Shown: one piece after another, positions 24,824 through 33,462 of the stretch | How positions within the stretch are numbered: position 1 is the first letter of the stretch | Layout of the letters: each line of letters opens with the position of its first letter | Assembly: GCF_000787835.1 (NCBI RefSeq) | Contig: NZ_BBPP01000006.1 | Coordinates: 191,548 to 252,360 of the forward strand | Source: Streptacidiphilus melanogenes | GTDB taxonomy: Bacteria > Actinomycetota > Actinomycetes > Streptomycetales > Streptomycetaceae | DNA length: 60,813 nucleotides | Direction: 5' to 3' | Notes under the pieces: generated by a model | Told to the model about the DNA's origin: nothing | What the model saw: only the letters and a program-made list of their open reading frames with translations | Databases searched by the model: none | Made by a program: the position numbers and the translations under genes

Positions 24824-25648
24824 GTGTCCGTCGTCTCCCGCACCCCCCGGCCCCGCCGCTACCTGATGTGCCGCCCCGACTTCTTCGAGGTCACCTACGC
24901 GATCAACCCGTGGATGGACCCGGCCGAGCCGGTGGACACCGGACTCGCCGTCTCCCAGTGGGAGCGACTCCACAGCGCCCTGGTGGAGGCCGGCCACACC
25001 GTCGAGCTGATCGACCCGCTCCCCGGCCTCCCGGACATGGTCTACGCCGCCAACGGCGCCACCGTCGTGGACGGCAAGGTCCTCGGCGCCCGCTTCCGCA
25101 ACGAGGAGCGGGCGGCGGAGGGGGCCGCCTACCTGAACTGGTTCCGGGACCACGGCTTCACGGACACCCTGGAGCCCAGCCACCTGAACGAGGGCGAGGG
25201 CGACCTGCTGACCACGCGCTCCTACATCCTGGCCGGCCACGGTTTCCGCAGCACCGCCGAAGGACACCGCGAGGCCGAGAAGTACTTCGGCCGCCCCGTG
25301 ATCAGCCTGGAGCTCGTCGACCCGCGCTTCTACCACCTCGACACCGCTCTGGCCGTGCTCGACGGGGACGAGATCATGTACAACCCCGGCGCATTCTCCG
25401 ACGAGAGCCGCGCCACCCTCGAACGCCTCTTCCCCGACGCCATCCTGGCCACCCCGGACGACGCCGAGGCCTTCGGCCTCAACGCCCTGAGCGACGGCCG
25501 CAACGTCTTCCTAGCCCAGTCGGCCCACGCGCTGGCCGGGCGTCTGCGCGAACACGGCTTCACGCCGCACCCGATCGACCTCTCGGAGCTGTTCAAGGGC
25601 GGCGGCAGCGTCAAGTGCTGCACGCTCGAACTCCGCGCATCCGCCTGA
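24824..25648 (+). CDS. ddaH: Dimethylargininase-type amidinohydrolase
   Basis: 274-aa enzyme of the arginine deiminase/DDAH fold, which hydrolyses N-omega-methylated arginine (or a related guanidino group) to citrulline or ornithine-type products. Seen: acidic substrate segment NEGEGDLL, catalytic His in FYHLDTALAVLDG, and nucleophile Cys near the C-terminus in SVKCCTLELR. Length and motif order are normal. GTG 24824 has GGAG about 8 bases upstream. It follows the LuxR pair in the same direction with 63 bases between, so co-transcription is possible. Whether it serves general arginine metabolism or a guanidino group in the neighbouring product is open. Confidence 0.88.
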   Translation: MSVVSRTPRPRRYLMCRPDFFEVTYAINPWMDPAEPVDTGLAVSQWERLHSALVEAGHTVELIDPLPGLPDMVYAANGATVVDGKVLGARFRNEERAAEGAAYLNWFRDHGFTDTLEPSHLNEGEGDLLTTRSYILAGHGFRSTAEGHREAEKYFGRPVISLELVDPRFYHLDTALAVLDGDEIMYNPGAFSDESRATLERLFPDAILATPDDAEAFGLNALSDGRNVFLAQSAHALAGRLREHGFTPHPIDLSELFKGGGSVKCCTLELRASA

Positions 25649-25674
25649 GCGCGGTAGCGCCGAAGCCCGAGCGC

Positions 25675-25704
25675 CGAAGCCCCGAAGCCCCGAAGCCCCG
25701 AAGC
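25675..25704. repeat. 8-bp tandem repeat cgaagccc
   Basis: Three and a half head-to-tail copies of cgaagccc directly after the dimethylargininase stop, with one more copy at 25661. No coding function is apparent. Confidence 0.85.
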
Positions 25705-25712
25705 AGGAAAGC

Positions 25713-25759
25713 GGACGGGCGCGGCCCCCGGGGAGAGTCCCCGGGGGCCGCGCCCGTCC
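25713..25759. terminator. Bidirectional terminator, 21-bp perfect stem
   Basis: Arms at 25713-25733 and 25739-25759 are fully complementary with a 5-base loop. They sit between the convergent dimethylargininase and GH16 genes and should end both transcripts. Confidence 0.9.
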
Positions 25760-25773
25760 GTCCCCTCTCGGGG

Positions 25774-27147
25774 TCAGTGCTGCCAGACGCGCACGTAGTC
25801 GACCTGCATGTCCGACGGCGCCACGGGCTGGGCGTCGGAGGAGTAGAGGCCGTTGTTCAGGATCAGGTACTGCGGCGCGGAGGTGATGCCGGTAGTGATC
25901 TTGCCGACCTCCTTGCCGTCGTAGTAGTAGGTGACGGAGCCGGGCTCCCAGTCGGCGCCGTAGGTGTGCCACCCGCTGTAGTCGCCGGACGCACAGCCGC
26001 CGGGGCCGCCGGACGGGGAGTGGAAGTGGTAGCAGGCATCGCCGCTCAGGCCCTCCATCACGTCCATCTCACCGTCGGTCGGCCAGCTCTGGCCGTCCGT
26101 CCAGAAGGCGGGCCAGTTGGCGACGCCGCCGCCGCCGGCCGGCAGGTAGATGCGGGCCTCGAAGGCGCCGTAGGTGAACTGCGCCTTGCCGCTGGACTCG
26201 ACCAGACCGGACTTGTACGGGTACGTCTTGCCGTTCACGGTGGTGGACTGCTGGGCCAGGGTCAGGTGGAGCGAGCCGCCGCTCTCGGTGACCTGAGAGG
26301 GCGCGTACGCGTCCTGCTCGGCGCTGTTGACCGGCGGGGTGGTGCAGGTACCGCAGCCGAGCCAGTTCGGCGTCCACTTGGAGGTGTCGAGGCTGCTTCC
26401 GTTGAACTCGTCGGCGAACACCTCGTGCCAGGAGCCCGCGATGCCGACCGGGGCGGGGCCCGCCGCGGACGACGTCGAGGTCGACGCCGGCGTCGTGGCC
26501 GGAGTCGTGGTCGGGATCTGGCTGGGGATCGTGGTCGCGGTCGCCGACGGGGAAACCGGCGTCGAGGCAGAGGCCGAAGCGGAGGCAGAGGCGGAGGCCG
26601 AAGGCGTGCTCGTGGCGGCGGGCGTCGTCGGCGCACCCGACGGGGAGGACGACGGGGTGGCGCTCGTGGCGGGGGTCGCCGGGGAGGTCGGCGTGACGGT
26701 GCTGCCGTTGGAGGTGAAGGAGCCGGTCGGAGCGAGCCGGTGCCAGGTGTTGCCGCTCTCGTACTCCACGAAGTAGCTGTACGCACCGGCCGCGAAGGTG
26801 CGGCTCGCCGGGGTCAACACGGTCTCGGAGCTGCTCAGCGTGGTGGGGCCGGACGCCTTGAAGTCGAAGTGGGCCCCGCTCGCGGACCGGACGCCGACCG
26901 CGAGCGCCTGCACCTGGAGGGTGCGCGTCGCGTGCAGCTTGGCCGTGGCGGTCACGGACGTGCTCGTCGTGGGCGAGGACGGGGTAAGGGACAGGGAGTC
27001 GACGACGACCCTGTTCGTCGTGTGCGACGTCGCTGCGCTGGCGCCGCCGACAGCAACCGCGGTCACTGTGGCCACGGCCAGCCCGGTGGCGGTCAGCATC
27101 CTCATTCGGTTGGCCGGACGGATGCGGTGTTTCGCTTGATTGCGCAT
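25774..27147 (-). CDS. Secreted GH16 family glycoside hydrolase
   Basis: 457-aa extracellular beta-glucanase-like enzyme. ATG 27147 (MRNQAKHRIRP) gives a proper signal peptide: basic start, hydrophobic MLTATGLAVATVTAVAVGG, then ASA-AT cleavage. Next come an Ig-like domain (about residues 40-150), a Ser/Thr/Ala/Pro linker with (SA)n repeats (about 150-235), and a GH16 domain starting at WHEVFADEFNGSSLD and ending VDYVRVWQH. The catalytic signature GEMDVMEG (two Glu and one Asp, near residues 360-365) matches the ExDxxE motif. The substrate is probably a beta-1,3-glucan, but GH16 is broad and agarase- or lichenase-like activity cannot be excluded. An AAAGG site lies about 14 bases upstream. Confidence 0.9.
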   Translation of the reverse strand: MRNQAKHRIRPANRMRMLTATGLAVATVTAVAVGGASAATSHTTNRVVVDSLSLTPSSPTTSTSVTATAKLHATRTLQVQALAVGVRSASGAHFDFKASGPTTLSSSETVLTPASRTFAAGAYSYFVEYESGNTWHRLAPTGSFTSNGSTVTPTSPATPATSATPSSSPSGAPTTPAATSTPSASASASASASASTPVSPSATATTIPSQIPTTTPATTPASTSTSSAAGPAPVGIAGSWHEVFADEFNGSSLDTSKWTPNWLGCGTCTTPPVNSAEQDAYAPSQVTESGGSLHLTLAQQSTTVNGKTYPYKSGLVESSGKAQFTYGAFEARIYLPAGGGGVANWPAFWTDGQSWPTDGEMDVMEGLSGDACYHFHSPSGGPGGCASGDYSGWHTYGADWEPGSVTYYYDGKEVGKITTGITSAPQYLILNNGLYSSDAQPVAPSDMQVDYVRVWQH

Positions 27148-27635
27148 GGCGTGGGAGAACCTTTCGTGTCCCCCCCGACGTTCCGGGCCGACCGCGGACA
27201 GGAGCGGAATGGGTGACCCGATGCCGTGGAGCCTGCGCGACGAGCCCGGACCGGCGCAACCTCCACCCACCCGTCCCGCGGACGGACAGCGGACTCCATT
27301 TCGTGACAGTCCACGCAAGATGCCTGGTGGCAGCGCATTTTCGGCGCGGCTTCGTCTGCGCTGTGACCTCGCACACAAGTGAGCCGGGTCATAGAACCAC
27401 CACAGAACCGACTGGCCGTCAGGGCAAGGCGTGGCCTTTTTGTCCGATTCAACCCAATTGCTTGTATTAGCGACGAATGCCCACCCCGTCCGTGCGGCCC
27501 GCACGCTGGCGCCGCGTCAGCGAATGCGGCCGGGGCGGCGGCCGTGAGGGCAAGCGTGAATGCGGCTGCGGGCGCAGCAGTTGGCCCGACCACCGGTCGT
27601 GATCAAGCTCGCTCGAAGATCAGTACGATCGGGCG
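27148..27635. other. Divergent intergenic region, 5' of GH16 and VWA genes
   Basis: 488 bases with no gene I can support. The part nearest the GH16 gene is GC-rich and would be a long leader; around 27430-27480 there is a relatively AT-rich patch (cccaattgcttgtattag) that may hold promoters. I looked for a c-di-AMP (ydaO) riboswitch, common before streptomycete cell-wall enzymes, and could not recognise its conserved core. Confidence 0.5.
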
Positions 27636-29042
27636 GTGATCATCCTCCGAAGGGCGGCAGCCGGGACAGCAGCCTGGCTCGCCGCACTGGCCCTGCTGGG
27701 CGGTCTCCCCACGACCGCCCGCGCGGACAGCACCGACACCACCGCCCAACCCCCGCCCAAGGTCGAGCTCGTCCTCGACGTCAGCGGCTCGATGCGCACG
27801 GCCGACATCGGCGGCATGAGCCGCATTTCGGCCGCGCAGCACGCGCTCGACGACGTCGTCGACGCGCTGCCCGACCAGGACCAGGTCGGCCTGCGCACCA
27901 TCGGCGCGACCTACCCCGGCAACGACAAGGCCCTCGGCTGCAAGGACACGCAGCTGGCGGTGCCCATCGGCCCGCTGAACCGGGTCGAGATGAAGACCGA
28001 CGTCGCGACGCTGCGTCCGCTCGGCTGGACCCCGATCGGCCTGGCGCTGCGCGCCGCCGCCAAGGACCTGGGCGTCGACAGTTCCAGCCGCCACATCGTC
28101 CTGGTCACCGACGGCGAGGACGACTGCGCGCCGCCCGACCCCTGCGACGTGGCCCGCGCCCTCGCCGCCGACGGCACGCATCTGACCGTGGACACCCTCG
28201 GCCTCACCGAGGACGACAAGGTCCGCCGACAGCTGAGCTGCATCGCCCAGGCCACGGGCGGCACCTATACCGAGGTCCGGACCGAGGGCCAGCTCAGCCA
28301 CCGGCTCACCCAGCTCGTCGAGTCGGGCACGACACAGACCGCCGCTCCGCCGGCGCCCACGACGGGCACCTCCTCGTGCGCGACGGCCCCGGTGCTGACG
28401 CCCGGTGTCTGGACCGACCGGCAGAACCCGCAGCAGGAGAACTGGTACCGCGTGGCCGTGCCCGCCGGCCAGGAGCTGCGCGCCTCGGCGTCGATATCCA
28501 TCGACCGCGCGGTCGCGCCGCACTACGACATCACCATGCTCGCCACCACCGGCGACGGCCGGGAACTGGCCCGCGGCGCCGGGGCCTCGAGCGGACGCAA
28601 CGACGTCGTCTCCACCGGGTTGCGCGCCCAGGCCCCGGTCGCGGACGCGACCACGTCGTCCGCGACGGCCGCATCGTCCGCCGACACCTCGGCCGACTCC
28701 CCGACGTCGACCCCGACGGACACCGCCCCGTCCGCAGGTGCCGGCGACGGCACGACGGGCGGCCCGACGAACGGGACGGACGGCGGCCCGACGGACGGGA
28801 TGATCTGCCTCTCCGTCGCGAACGCCCTCAGCGTGACCGCGGTCGGCACGGGCAACCAGCCCGGCTTCCCCGTGGAGCTCAGCATCGACGTCGTCCCTGG
28901 CGCGTCCGCGACGGGCGGCGGCGCGCTGTGGCTCGGCTCCGGTTGGGCGCTGGTCGGGTTGCTCGCACTGATCGGCCTCGTCAGCGGGCTGATCTTCGGC
29001 TGGCTCGCGCGCTGGCGCGTGGCCGTGTGGAGGGCTCCGTGA
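27636..29042 (+). CDS. Secreted, membrane-anchored VWA domain protein
   Basis: 468-aa protein with an N-terminal signal peptide (RRAAAGTAAWLAALALLGGL ... ARAD), a von Willebrand A domain with intact MIDAS (DVSGS, then a T in GWTPIG and DGEDD), a pre-peptidase-like beta domain (WYRVAVPAGQELRASA), a Ser/Thr/Pro-rich linker, and a C-terminal transmembrane helix (WALVGLLALIGLVSGLIF) with basic residues inside. It is therefore anchored with its domains outside. VWA MIDAS domains bind proteins through Mg2+; the ligand is unknown. The next gene overlaps or abuts its stop and encodes a protein of the same architecture without VWA, so the two likely form a complex. GTG 27636 has only a weak ribosome site. 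Confidence 0.88.
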   Translation: MIILRRAAAGTAAWLAALALLGGLPTTARADSTDTTAQPPPKVELVLDVSGSMRTADIGGMSRISAAQHALDDVVDALPDQDQVGLRTIGATYPGNDKALGCKDTQLAVPIGPLNRVEMKTDVATLRPLGWTPIGLALRAAAKDLGVDSSSRHIVLVTDGEDDCAPPDPCDVARALAADGTHLTVDTLGLTEDDKVRRQLSCIAQATGGTYTEVRTEGQLSHRLTQLVESGTTQTAAPPAPTTGTSSCATAPVLTPGVWTDRQNPQQENWYRVAVPAGQELRASASISIDRAVAPHYDITMLATTGDGRELARGAGASSGRNDVVSTGLRAQAPVADATTSSATAASSADTSADSPTSTPTDTAPSAGAGDGTTGGPTNGTDGGPTDGMICLSVANALSVTAVGTGNQPGFPVELSIDVVPGASATGGGALWLGSGWALVGLLALIGLVSGLIFGWLARWRVAVWRAP

Positions 29043-29044
29043 CC

Positions 29045-29902
29045 ATGCCCCGACTTCTGCGCGCGGCAGGGACGACGATCCTGCTCGCGGTCCCCTTCGC
29101 CACGGTCCCCCTGCTCGGGGGCGCCGCGCACGCGGACGCACCGTCCGCCTCCCCGTCGCCCTCGGCGAGCACCGGTTCCGCCACGGCCGGCACCTCGTTC
29201 CGTACGGCGGGAGCGCTCGCGCCCGGCCAGACGGGCCAGGCGTCCGGCGCGGTGGGCGACTACTTCTACTGGTCCTTCCAGGCCCAGGCGGGCCGGCAGC
29301 CGAACGTCACGGCGACGGTCCAACTGCCGTCCGGCACACCGCAGCAGGGTGCGGAGAGCTGGCGGCTCGACCTCTACGACGGGCTGCGCCGCGCGCAACC
29401 CTGCGTCAGCGGCTCCCCGCAGGCGCAGGCCGACCCCGGCTCCGGCTCGGTGCAGCTCAGCTGCACCCTGCCGACCGTCCGCAGCTCGGCCGAGACGTGG
29501 TCGAACGACCCGCTGCCGGGCACGTACTACGTCCGGCTCACGGTCGGCGACCTCCCGGAGCAGGACCTCGGGCTGCCGGTCAGTGCCCAGCTGAGCCTGG
29601 CCGTACCGGCGGGCTCCGACTCGCCCGGCGACGGTTCGCTCTCCACACCGCTCTCCCTGCCGACCGCCGGCCCGAGCGCGAGCGCCACGCCCGCAGCCAC
29701 GGCCACGGACGGCGACCCGGCACAGAGCTCGTCCGCCTCGGCGGCCCCGGCCGCCGCCGGATCGTCCTCCGGACCCTTCTCCGGACTCTTCTCCGGCGGC
29801 AACGCCCGCTGGTGGTGGACGGGCGGCGGCGCGATCGCCGCAAGCCTCGCCGCCGTGATCGGCTTCACGCTCACGCGCCACCCCCGCCGCTGGTTCTCCT
29901 GA
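29045..29902 (+). CDS. Membrane-anchored secreted partner of the VWA protein
   Basis: 285-aa protein: signal peptide (RAAGTTILLAVPFATVPLLG ... AHAD), a beta-rich domain with GDYFYWSFQAQAGRQPNVTATV resembling the PPC-like domain of the upstream protein, a long Ser/Ala/Thr/Pro linker, and a C-terminal helix (GGGAIAASLAAVIGFTL) ending in RHPRRWFS. ATG 29045 gives 10-base spacing to GGAGGG; GTG 29039, which overlaps the VWA stop, is an alternative start. Function is unknown. Operon position and shared layout suggest it works with the VWA protein at the outer face of the membrane. Confidence 0.8.
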   Translation: MPRLLRAAGTTILLAVPFATVPLLGGAAHADAPSASPSPSASTGSATAGTSFRTAGALAPGQTGQASGAVGDYFYWSFQAQAGRQPNVTATVQLPSGTPQQGAESWRLDLYDGLRRAQPCVSGSPQAQADPGSGSVQLSCTLPTVRSSAETWSNDPLPGTYYVRLTVGDLPEQDLGLPVSAQLSLAVPAGSDSPGDGSLSTPLSLPTAGPSASATPAATATDGDPAQSSSASAAPAAAGSSSGPFSGLFSGGNARWWWTGGGAIAASLAAVIGFTLTRHPRRWFS

Positions 29903-29913
29903 GCCGACGCCTC

Positions 29914-29957
29914 CGACCTCCCCAGGGTGCGCCGTCCAGCGGACCCTGGGGAGGTCG
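29914..29957. terminator. Terminator between convergent genes
   Basis: A 15-bp perfect stem (29914-29928 with 29943-29957) and a 14-base loop, directly between the secreted-protein stop (29902) and the convergent gene ending at 29964. Confidence 0.85.
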
Positions 29958-29963
29958 CGGTGT

Positions 29964-30377
29964 CTAGTCGCCCTTGGCGGCGTCGAGTCGGGCCTGCTCG
30001 GCGAGTCGCCTCTCGGCGTCCGCCCAGGTGATCGGCAACTCCTCCACCGGCGCCTCCCAGAAGGCGAACGTCGAGTGCCGCATGGTGGAGCGCAGGCCGT
30101 TCATGATGTTGCGGTGCGGCTCCGTCCTGGCGTAGGCGTAGAGAGCGTCGCGCCCCTCCCAGGCGGAGAGCGTGCAGAAGGTCCGCCGAAGCGGCCGGGC
30201 GATCAGGGACGCACCCAACGCGCCCGGAGCGGTGCGCACCTGACGCCACGCCGAGAGCGACTTCAGGAAGAAGCGCGGCACGTCCTTGGCGGACCGCACC
30301 TCGAAGCGCGACGCCATGACGAACGCCTGGGTGTCGGGTGTGGCCGGGTTCGGAATCGTCCAGGGAAGAGTCGGCAC
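29964..30377 (-). CDS. DUF3291/antibiotic monooxygenase-like fold protein
   Basis: 137-aa soluble protein. It has the ferredoxin-like barrel pattern of small ABM/DUF3291 proteins: AFVMASRFEVRSAKDVPRFF, then GALGASLIA, then FCTLSAWEGRDALYAYAR with a His (EPHRNIMNGL) and MRHSTFAFWEAP near the end. Related proteins are haem- or quinone-type monooxygenases or have no known activity. It is divergent from a MerR regulator with 87 bases between the two starts, and is the likely target of that regulator. Assignment rests on pattern recognition only. Confidence 0.6.
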   Translation of the reverse strand: MPTLPWTIPNPATPDTQAFVMASRFEVRSAKDVPRFFLKSLSAWRQVRTAPGALGASLIARPLRRTFCTLSAWEGRDALYAYARTEPHRNIMNGLRSTMRHSTFAFWEAPVEELPITWADAERRLAEQARLDAAKGD

Positions 30378-30464
30378 CGCGGGCCCCCGCCTTCATAATT
30401 GGTGAGTAGCAGTATCTATATTAGACAGTACGGGTATCCAGTTGCCTGTCAAGGACGGGACGAA
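30378..30464. promoter_or_regulatory. Divergent promoter region, DUF3291-like gene and MerR
   Basis: 87 bases with an unusually AT-rich core (agtatctatattagacagta) in an otherwise GC-rich neighbourhood. It must hold both promoters and probably the MerR operator. I cannot assign -35 and -10 boxes securely. Confidence 0.5.
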
Positions 30465-31085
30465 GTGCGAATCTCCGAGTTGAGCCGCCGCAGCGGGGTT
30501 CCGGGCGCGACCATCAAGTTCTACCTCCGCGAGGGGTTGCTGCCCCCTGGGCGCGCCACGGCCGCCACCCAGGCCGAGTACAGCGAGGTGCATCTGCGCC
30601 GACTGCGGCTGATCCGGGCCCTGATCGGCGTACGCGGGCTGACGGTCAACGCCACCAGGGAGGTGCTGACCGCGGTTTCCGAACACGAGGGAGACCTGCA
30701 CCAGGTGCTCGGTCTCGTCCTCGGCGCCAGGCCGGTGAACAGGGAGGAGGAGCCCCAGGGCGGGCTCGGCAGCTCCGAGGTGAACGCCCTGGTGGAACAG
30801 ATGGGTTGGCAGGTCTCCGCGCACGCCCCCGCCCGGCGCGTCATCGCGGAGACCCTGGAGTCGCTGCGCTCCCTCGGCGCCGACTACAGCTGGCGCACCC
30901 TGCTCCCGTACGCGGAGCTCGCCCGGCAGACCGCCGTACTCGATCTCGACCAACTGGAGGACACCGACGACTCGGTCGAGCAGGCCGAGCGGGCCCTCCT
31001 GCTGACGGTCCTGCTGGAGCCGGCCCTGCTGGCGCTGCGCAGGATGGCCCAGGAGAACGAGTCCGCGGCGCGGCACGGCGACTGA
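30465..31085 (+). CDS. MerR family transcriptional regulator
   Basis: 206-aa regulator. GTG 30465 is chosen because the MerR winged helix begins there (MRISELSRRSGVPGATIKFY) with AAGGACGGGA upstream; the 22 extra in-frame codons from 30399 look like promoter DNA. The helix-turn-helix and wing (LREGLLPPGR, then YSEVHLRRLRLIRAL) fill residues 1-75; the rest is helical, with no metal-binding Cys cluster, so the inducer is probably an organic molecule. It is divergent from the DUF3291-like gene. Confidence 0.9.
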   Translation: MRISELSRRSGVPGATIKFYLREGLLPPGRATAATQAEYSEVHLRRLRLIRALIGVRGLTVNATREVLTAVSEHEGDLHQVLGLVLGARPVNREEEPQGGLGSSEVNALVEQMGWQVSAHAPARRVIAETLESLRSLGADYSWRTLLPYAELARQTAVLDLDQLEDTDDSVEQAERALLLTVLLEPALLALRRMAQENESAARHGD

Positions 31086-31125
31086 CGCCCGCCCGAACCT
31101 GGAACGGGCCGGGCGACCCTGAGCC

Positions 31126-31749
31126 CTACGCGGGGGCGGGCGCCAAGGCGGCGGGCTGCTTCGACGCGTCCCCGGACAGCAGGGCGAAGGCGGAGTCGAG
31201 CCCGGCGGCGGTGCGGGCGGGGTCGGGGTCGACCTTGCGCACGATCTGGATGCCCTGGACCAAGGTGAGCAGCAGCCGCGCGCCCGCCTCAGGGGTGATC
31301 GTCGCAGAGAGCTCTCCCTCCTGCGCGGCCCGCTCGAGCTGGCGGGCGAAGGCCTCCTCCGCGACGCGCAGGCTGCGCTGCGCGAGCCGGGCGACCTCCC
31401 CGTCATGGGGAAGCAGCTCGGCGATGCTGTTCACGCTGAAGCATCCGGCATTGCCGCAGGCCGCGTCGGCGGCGAGGAGGCGGTCGAGAACGTCCCGCAG
31501 CTGGGCGAGGGCCGGACCGTCGGCGTCGAAGGCCGTGGCCAGCAGCGCGTCCTGGTGGCCCAGGTACCGGGAGAGCGCGCGCACGAACAGCTGGTGCTTG
31601 TCGCCGAACGCGGCGTAGATCGAGCCGCGCCCGAGGCCCAGCTCCTCGACCAGGTCGCTCATGGCCGTCGCCTCGTAGCCCTTGCGCCAGAACAGCAGCA
31701 TCGCGCGATCGAGGATCGCGTCTTCGTCGAATGTGCGGGGTCTGGCCAT
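31126..31749 (-). CDS. TetR/AcrR family repressor
   Basis: 207-aa repressor. The N-terminal helix-turn-helix is typical (FDEDAILDRAMLLFWRKGYE, then LGLGRGSIYAAFGDKHQLF). The C-terminal helical ligand domain contains a short Cys/Asn segment (AACGNAGCFSVNS). It starts 185 bases from and divergent to an oxidoreductase gene, and a 14-bp inverted repeat in the gap covers that gene's promoter. It should repress the oxidoreductase, and perhaps itself, until an electrophile or quinone-like ligand binds. Confidence 0.92.
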   Translation of the reverse strand: MARPRTFDEDAILDRAMLLFWRKGYEATAMSDLVEELGLGRGSIYAAFGDKHQLFVRALSRYLGHQDALLATAFDADGPALAQLRDVLDRLLAADAACGNAGCFSVNSIAELLPHDGEVARLAQRSLRVAEEAFARQLERAAQEGELSATITPEAGARLLLTLVQGIQIVRKVDPDPARTAAGLDSAFALLSGDASKQPAALAPAPA

Positions 31750-31791
31750 GGCTCCACGGTAGCGAACGGGACCGACGAAAGCAGCATTTAC

Positions 31792-31835
31792 TTGACCGCT
31801 CGTTCCAGAACGCGTACGTTATGGAACGAGCGGTC
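31792..31835 (+). promoter_or_regulatory. Promoter embedded in TetR operator
   Basis: TTGACC (31792-31797), a 17-base spacer and TACGTT (31815-31820) form a recognisable promoter for the oxidoreductase. A perfect 14-bp inverted repeat, gaccgctcgttcca at 31794-31807 and its complement at 31822-31835, overlaps the -35 box and flanks the -10 box. Repressor binding there would block polymerase. Confidence 0.8.
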
Positions 31836-31934
31836 CGGAACTAGTCCCTGGGACTACCGAGCCGAACGGCGCGAAACCGGGCCGCCGCACCACAACCCGC
31901 ACACCAGAGCAGAGCCACGATCCAGGAGTTCCCC

Positions 31935-32870
31935 ATGAAGGCAGCGGTCATCAACGAGTACGGCCAGGTCGGCGACGTCGTGACGGTCACCGAGGTCCCC
32001 ACGCCCACCGTCGGCCCGCGCGACGTGCTGATCGAGGCCCGCGCAGCCGGCGTCAACCCGGTGGACCACCTGATCGTCAAGGGCTTCATGAGCCCCGGGC
32101 CCCTCGCCCAGCCGCTGGTCATCGGCAGCGAGGTGGCCGGCGTCGTGACCGCCGTCGGCGCCGAGGTCACCGACCTGGCCGTGGGTGACGAGGTCTTCGC
32201 CCGGGTCGACCCGCGCGTCGGCGGCGCCTTCGCGGAGTACGTCGCCGTCGACCGCTCGCTGGTCGCCGCCAAGCCGCAGACGCTCTCCTTCGAGGAGGCG
32301 GCCTCGCTGCCCCTGGTCGGCCTCACCGCGTGGCAGGCGCTCACCGAGCAGTCCCAGGTCGGGCCGGGCACCCGGATCCTCATCCACGGCGGCGCCGGCG
32401 GCGTGGGCTCGGTCGCCGTCCAGCTCGCCAAGCACCTCGGCGCCGAGGTCGTGGCCACCGCCGGGGGCGACGGCGTCGACCTCGTCCGGAAGCTCGGAGC
32501 CGACCAGGTCGTCGACTACCGCACCGAGCAGTTCGACGAGGTCCTCAGCGACATCGACGTGGTCTTCGACACCGTCGGCGGCGCCACCCAGGACCGCTCC
32601 TTCCGCGTCCTCAAGCCCGGCGGAACCCTGGTGTCGATCGTCCCGATCGCCGACGCCGAAGCCAAGAAGGCCGAGTGGAACGTGGACGCGCGCGCCTTCA
32701 TGATGCGCCCCCACGGCGAGCAGCTGACCCGCCTCGCCTCCCTGGTCGCCTCCAGCGAACTCCAGCCGCTCCTGGAGACCACCTTCCCGCTGGACGGCAC
32801 CGCCGACGCCCTGCAGAAGGTCGAGCGCGGCGGCGCCCGCGGCAAGACCGTCATCCGCATCCCGGCCTGA
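31935..32870 (+). CDS. NADP-dependent MDR oxidoreductase (quinone reductase type)
   Basis: 311-aa medium-chain dehydrogenase/reductase without catalytic zinc ligands. The N-terminal GroES-like fold (MKAAVINEYGQVGDVVTVTE, then AAGVNPVDHLIVKG, VIGSEVAGVV) is followed by a Rossmann domain with GGAGGVGSVAVQLAKHLGA near residue 152. The family reduces quinones or alpha,beta-unsaturated carbonyls with NAD(P)H. ATG 31935 has AGGAG about 7 bases upstream. Expression is probably controlled by the divergent TetR protein. Confidence 0.92.
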   Translation: MKAAVINEYGQVGDVVTVTEVPTPTVGPRDVLIEARAAGVNPVDHLIVKGFMSPGPLAQPLVIGSEVAGVVTAVGAEVTDLAVGDEVFARVDPRVGGAFAEYVAVDRSLVAAKPQTLSFEEAASLPLVGLTAWQALTEQSQVGPGTRILIHGGAGGVGSVAVQLAKHLGAEVVATAGGDGVDLVRKLGADQVVDYRTEQFDEVLSDIDVVFDTVGGATQDRSFRVLKPGGTLVSIVPIADAEAKKAEWNVDARAFMMRPHGEQLTRLASLVASSELQPLLETTFPLDGTADALQKVERGGARGKTVIRIPA

Positions 32871-32934
32871 CCGGCGGGCACCGAGAGCCGCACTCCTCCG
32901 TCTGCGCTCGTCCGCGCTCGTCCGGCCGCGCGGC

Positions 32935-33430
32935 TCAGGCGCCTGCGGAGGTGCGGACCTCCTGATGCAGTTCGAGGCCGACGAGCAAGTGGGGTGCGGC
33001 ATCCACCCAGACTGCTCCCGCCGCCTCCGAGGACACCGTGCCGGGGATCGCCACCCCGGCGCGAAGTCCGACGCGCCGAAGCCCCCCGGCCACGGCAGCG
33101 AGCCCGTCCTGGGCGGCGCGGCCGGGTCCGCGAAGGCTCGAATGAGCTAGTTCCGCCAGCGCGGACAGTGCGACGGGCATCGAGACACGATCCGTGGCGG
33201 CGTGGATGAGCAGCTACGGAAGGGGGCGACGCCCGTTGCCTGGCCACCCGGACCGTCGACGCACACGCCGACGACCCACCCCGACAAGTCCCCGGCGCCG
33301 CACAGCTCCTCGTCCACGCCATGGCGAAACTCCGGATGCAGAGCCCAACCGGTGATGAACGGGCGTCACCCCAGCGGCCGCTCCTGACAACGGCCCCCAC
33401 AGGTCGCCGCGCTGATGTTGGGCATGTGCG
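32935..33430 (-). pseudogene. Decayed gene remnant
   Basis: Three minus-strand frames carry protein-like pieces in turn: MPNISAATCGGRCQ near 33415, FITGWALHPEFRHGVDEELC with GAGDLSGWVVGVCVDGPGG near 33350-33260, and ALAELAHSSLRGPGRAAQDG through GLELHQEVRTSAGA to the stop at 32935. The pieces read like one protein broken by at least two frame changes. I do not recognise the family. The last piece alone is open for 81 codons but lacks a convincing start. Confidence 0.4.
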
Positions 33431-33462
33431 CAGGCCTTTCGGTGGCGTTCCATGACGGCACG

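Noticed and set aside
27148-27635. c-di-AMP (ydaO) riboswitch in the GH16 leader
   Set aside because: Such switches often precede streptomycete wall enzymes, but I could not find the conserved core segments on the minus strand.
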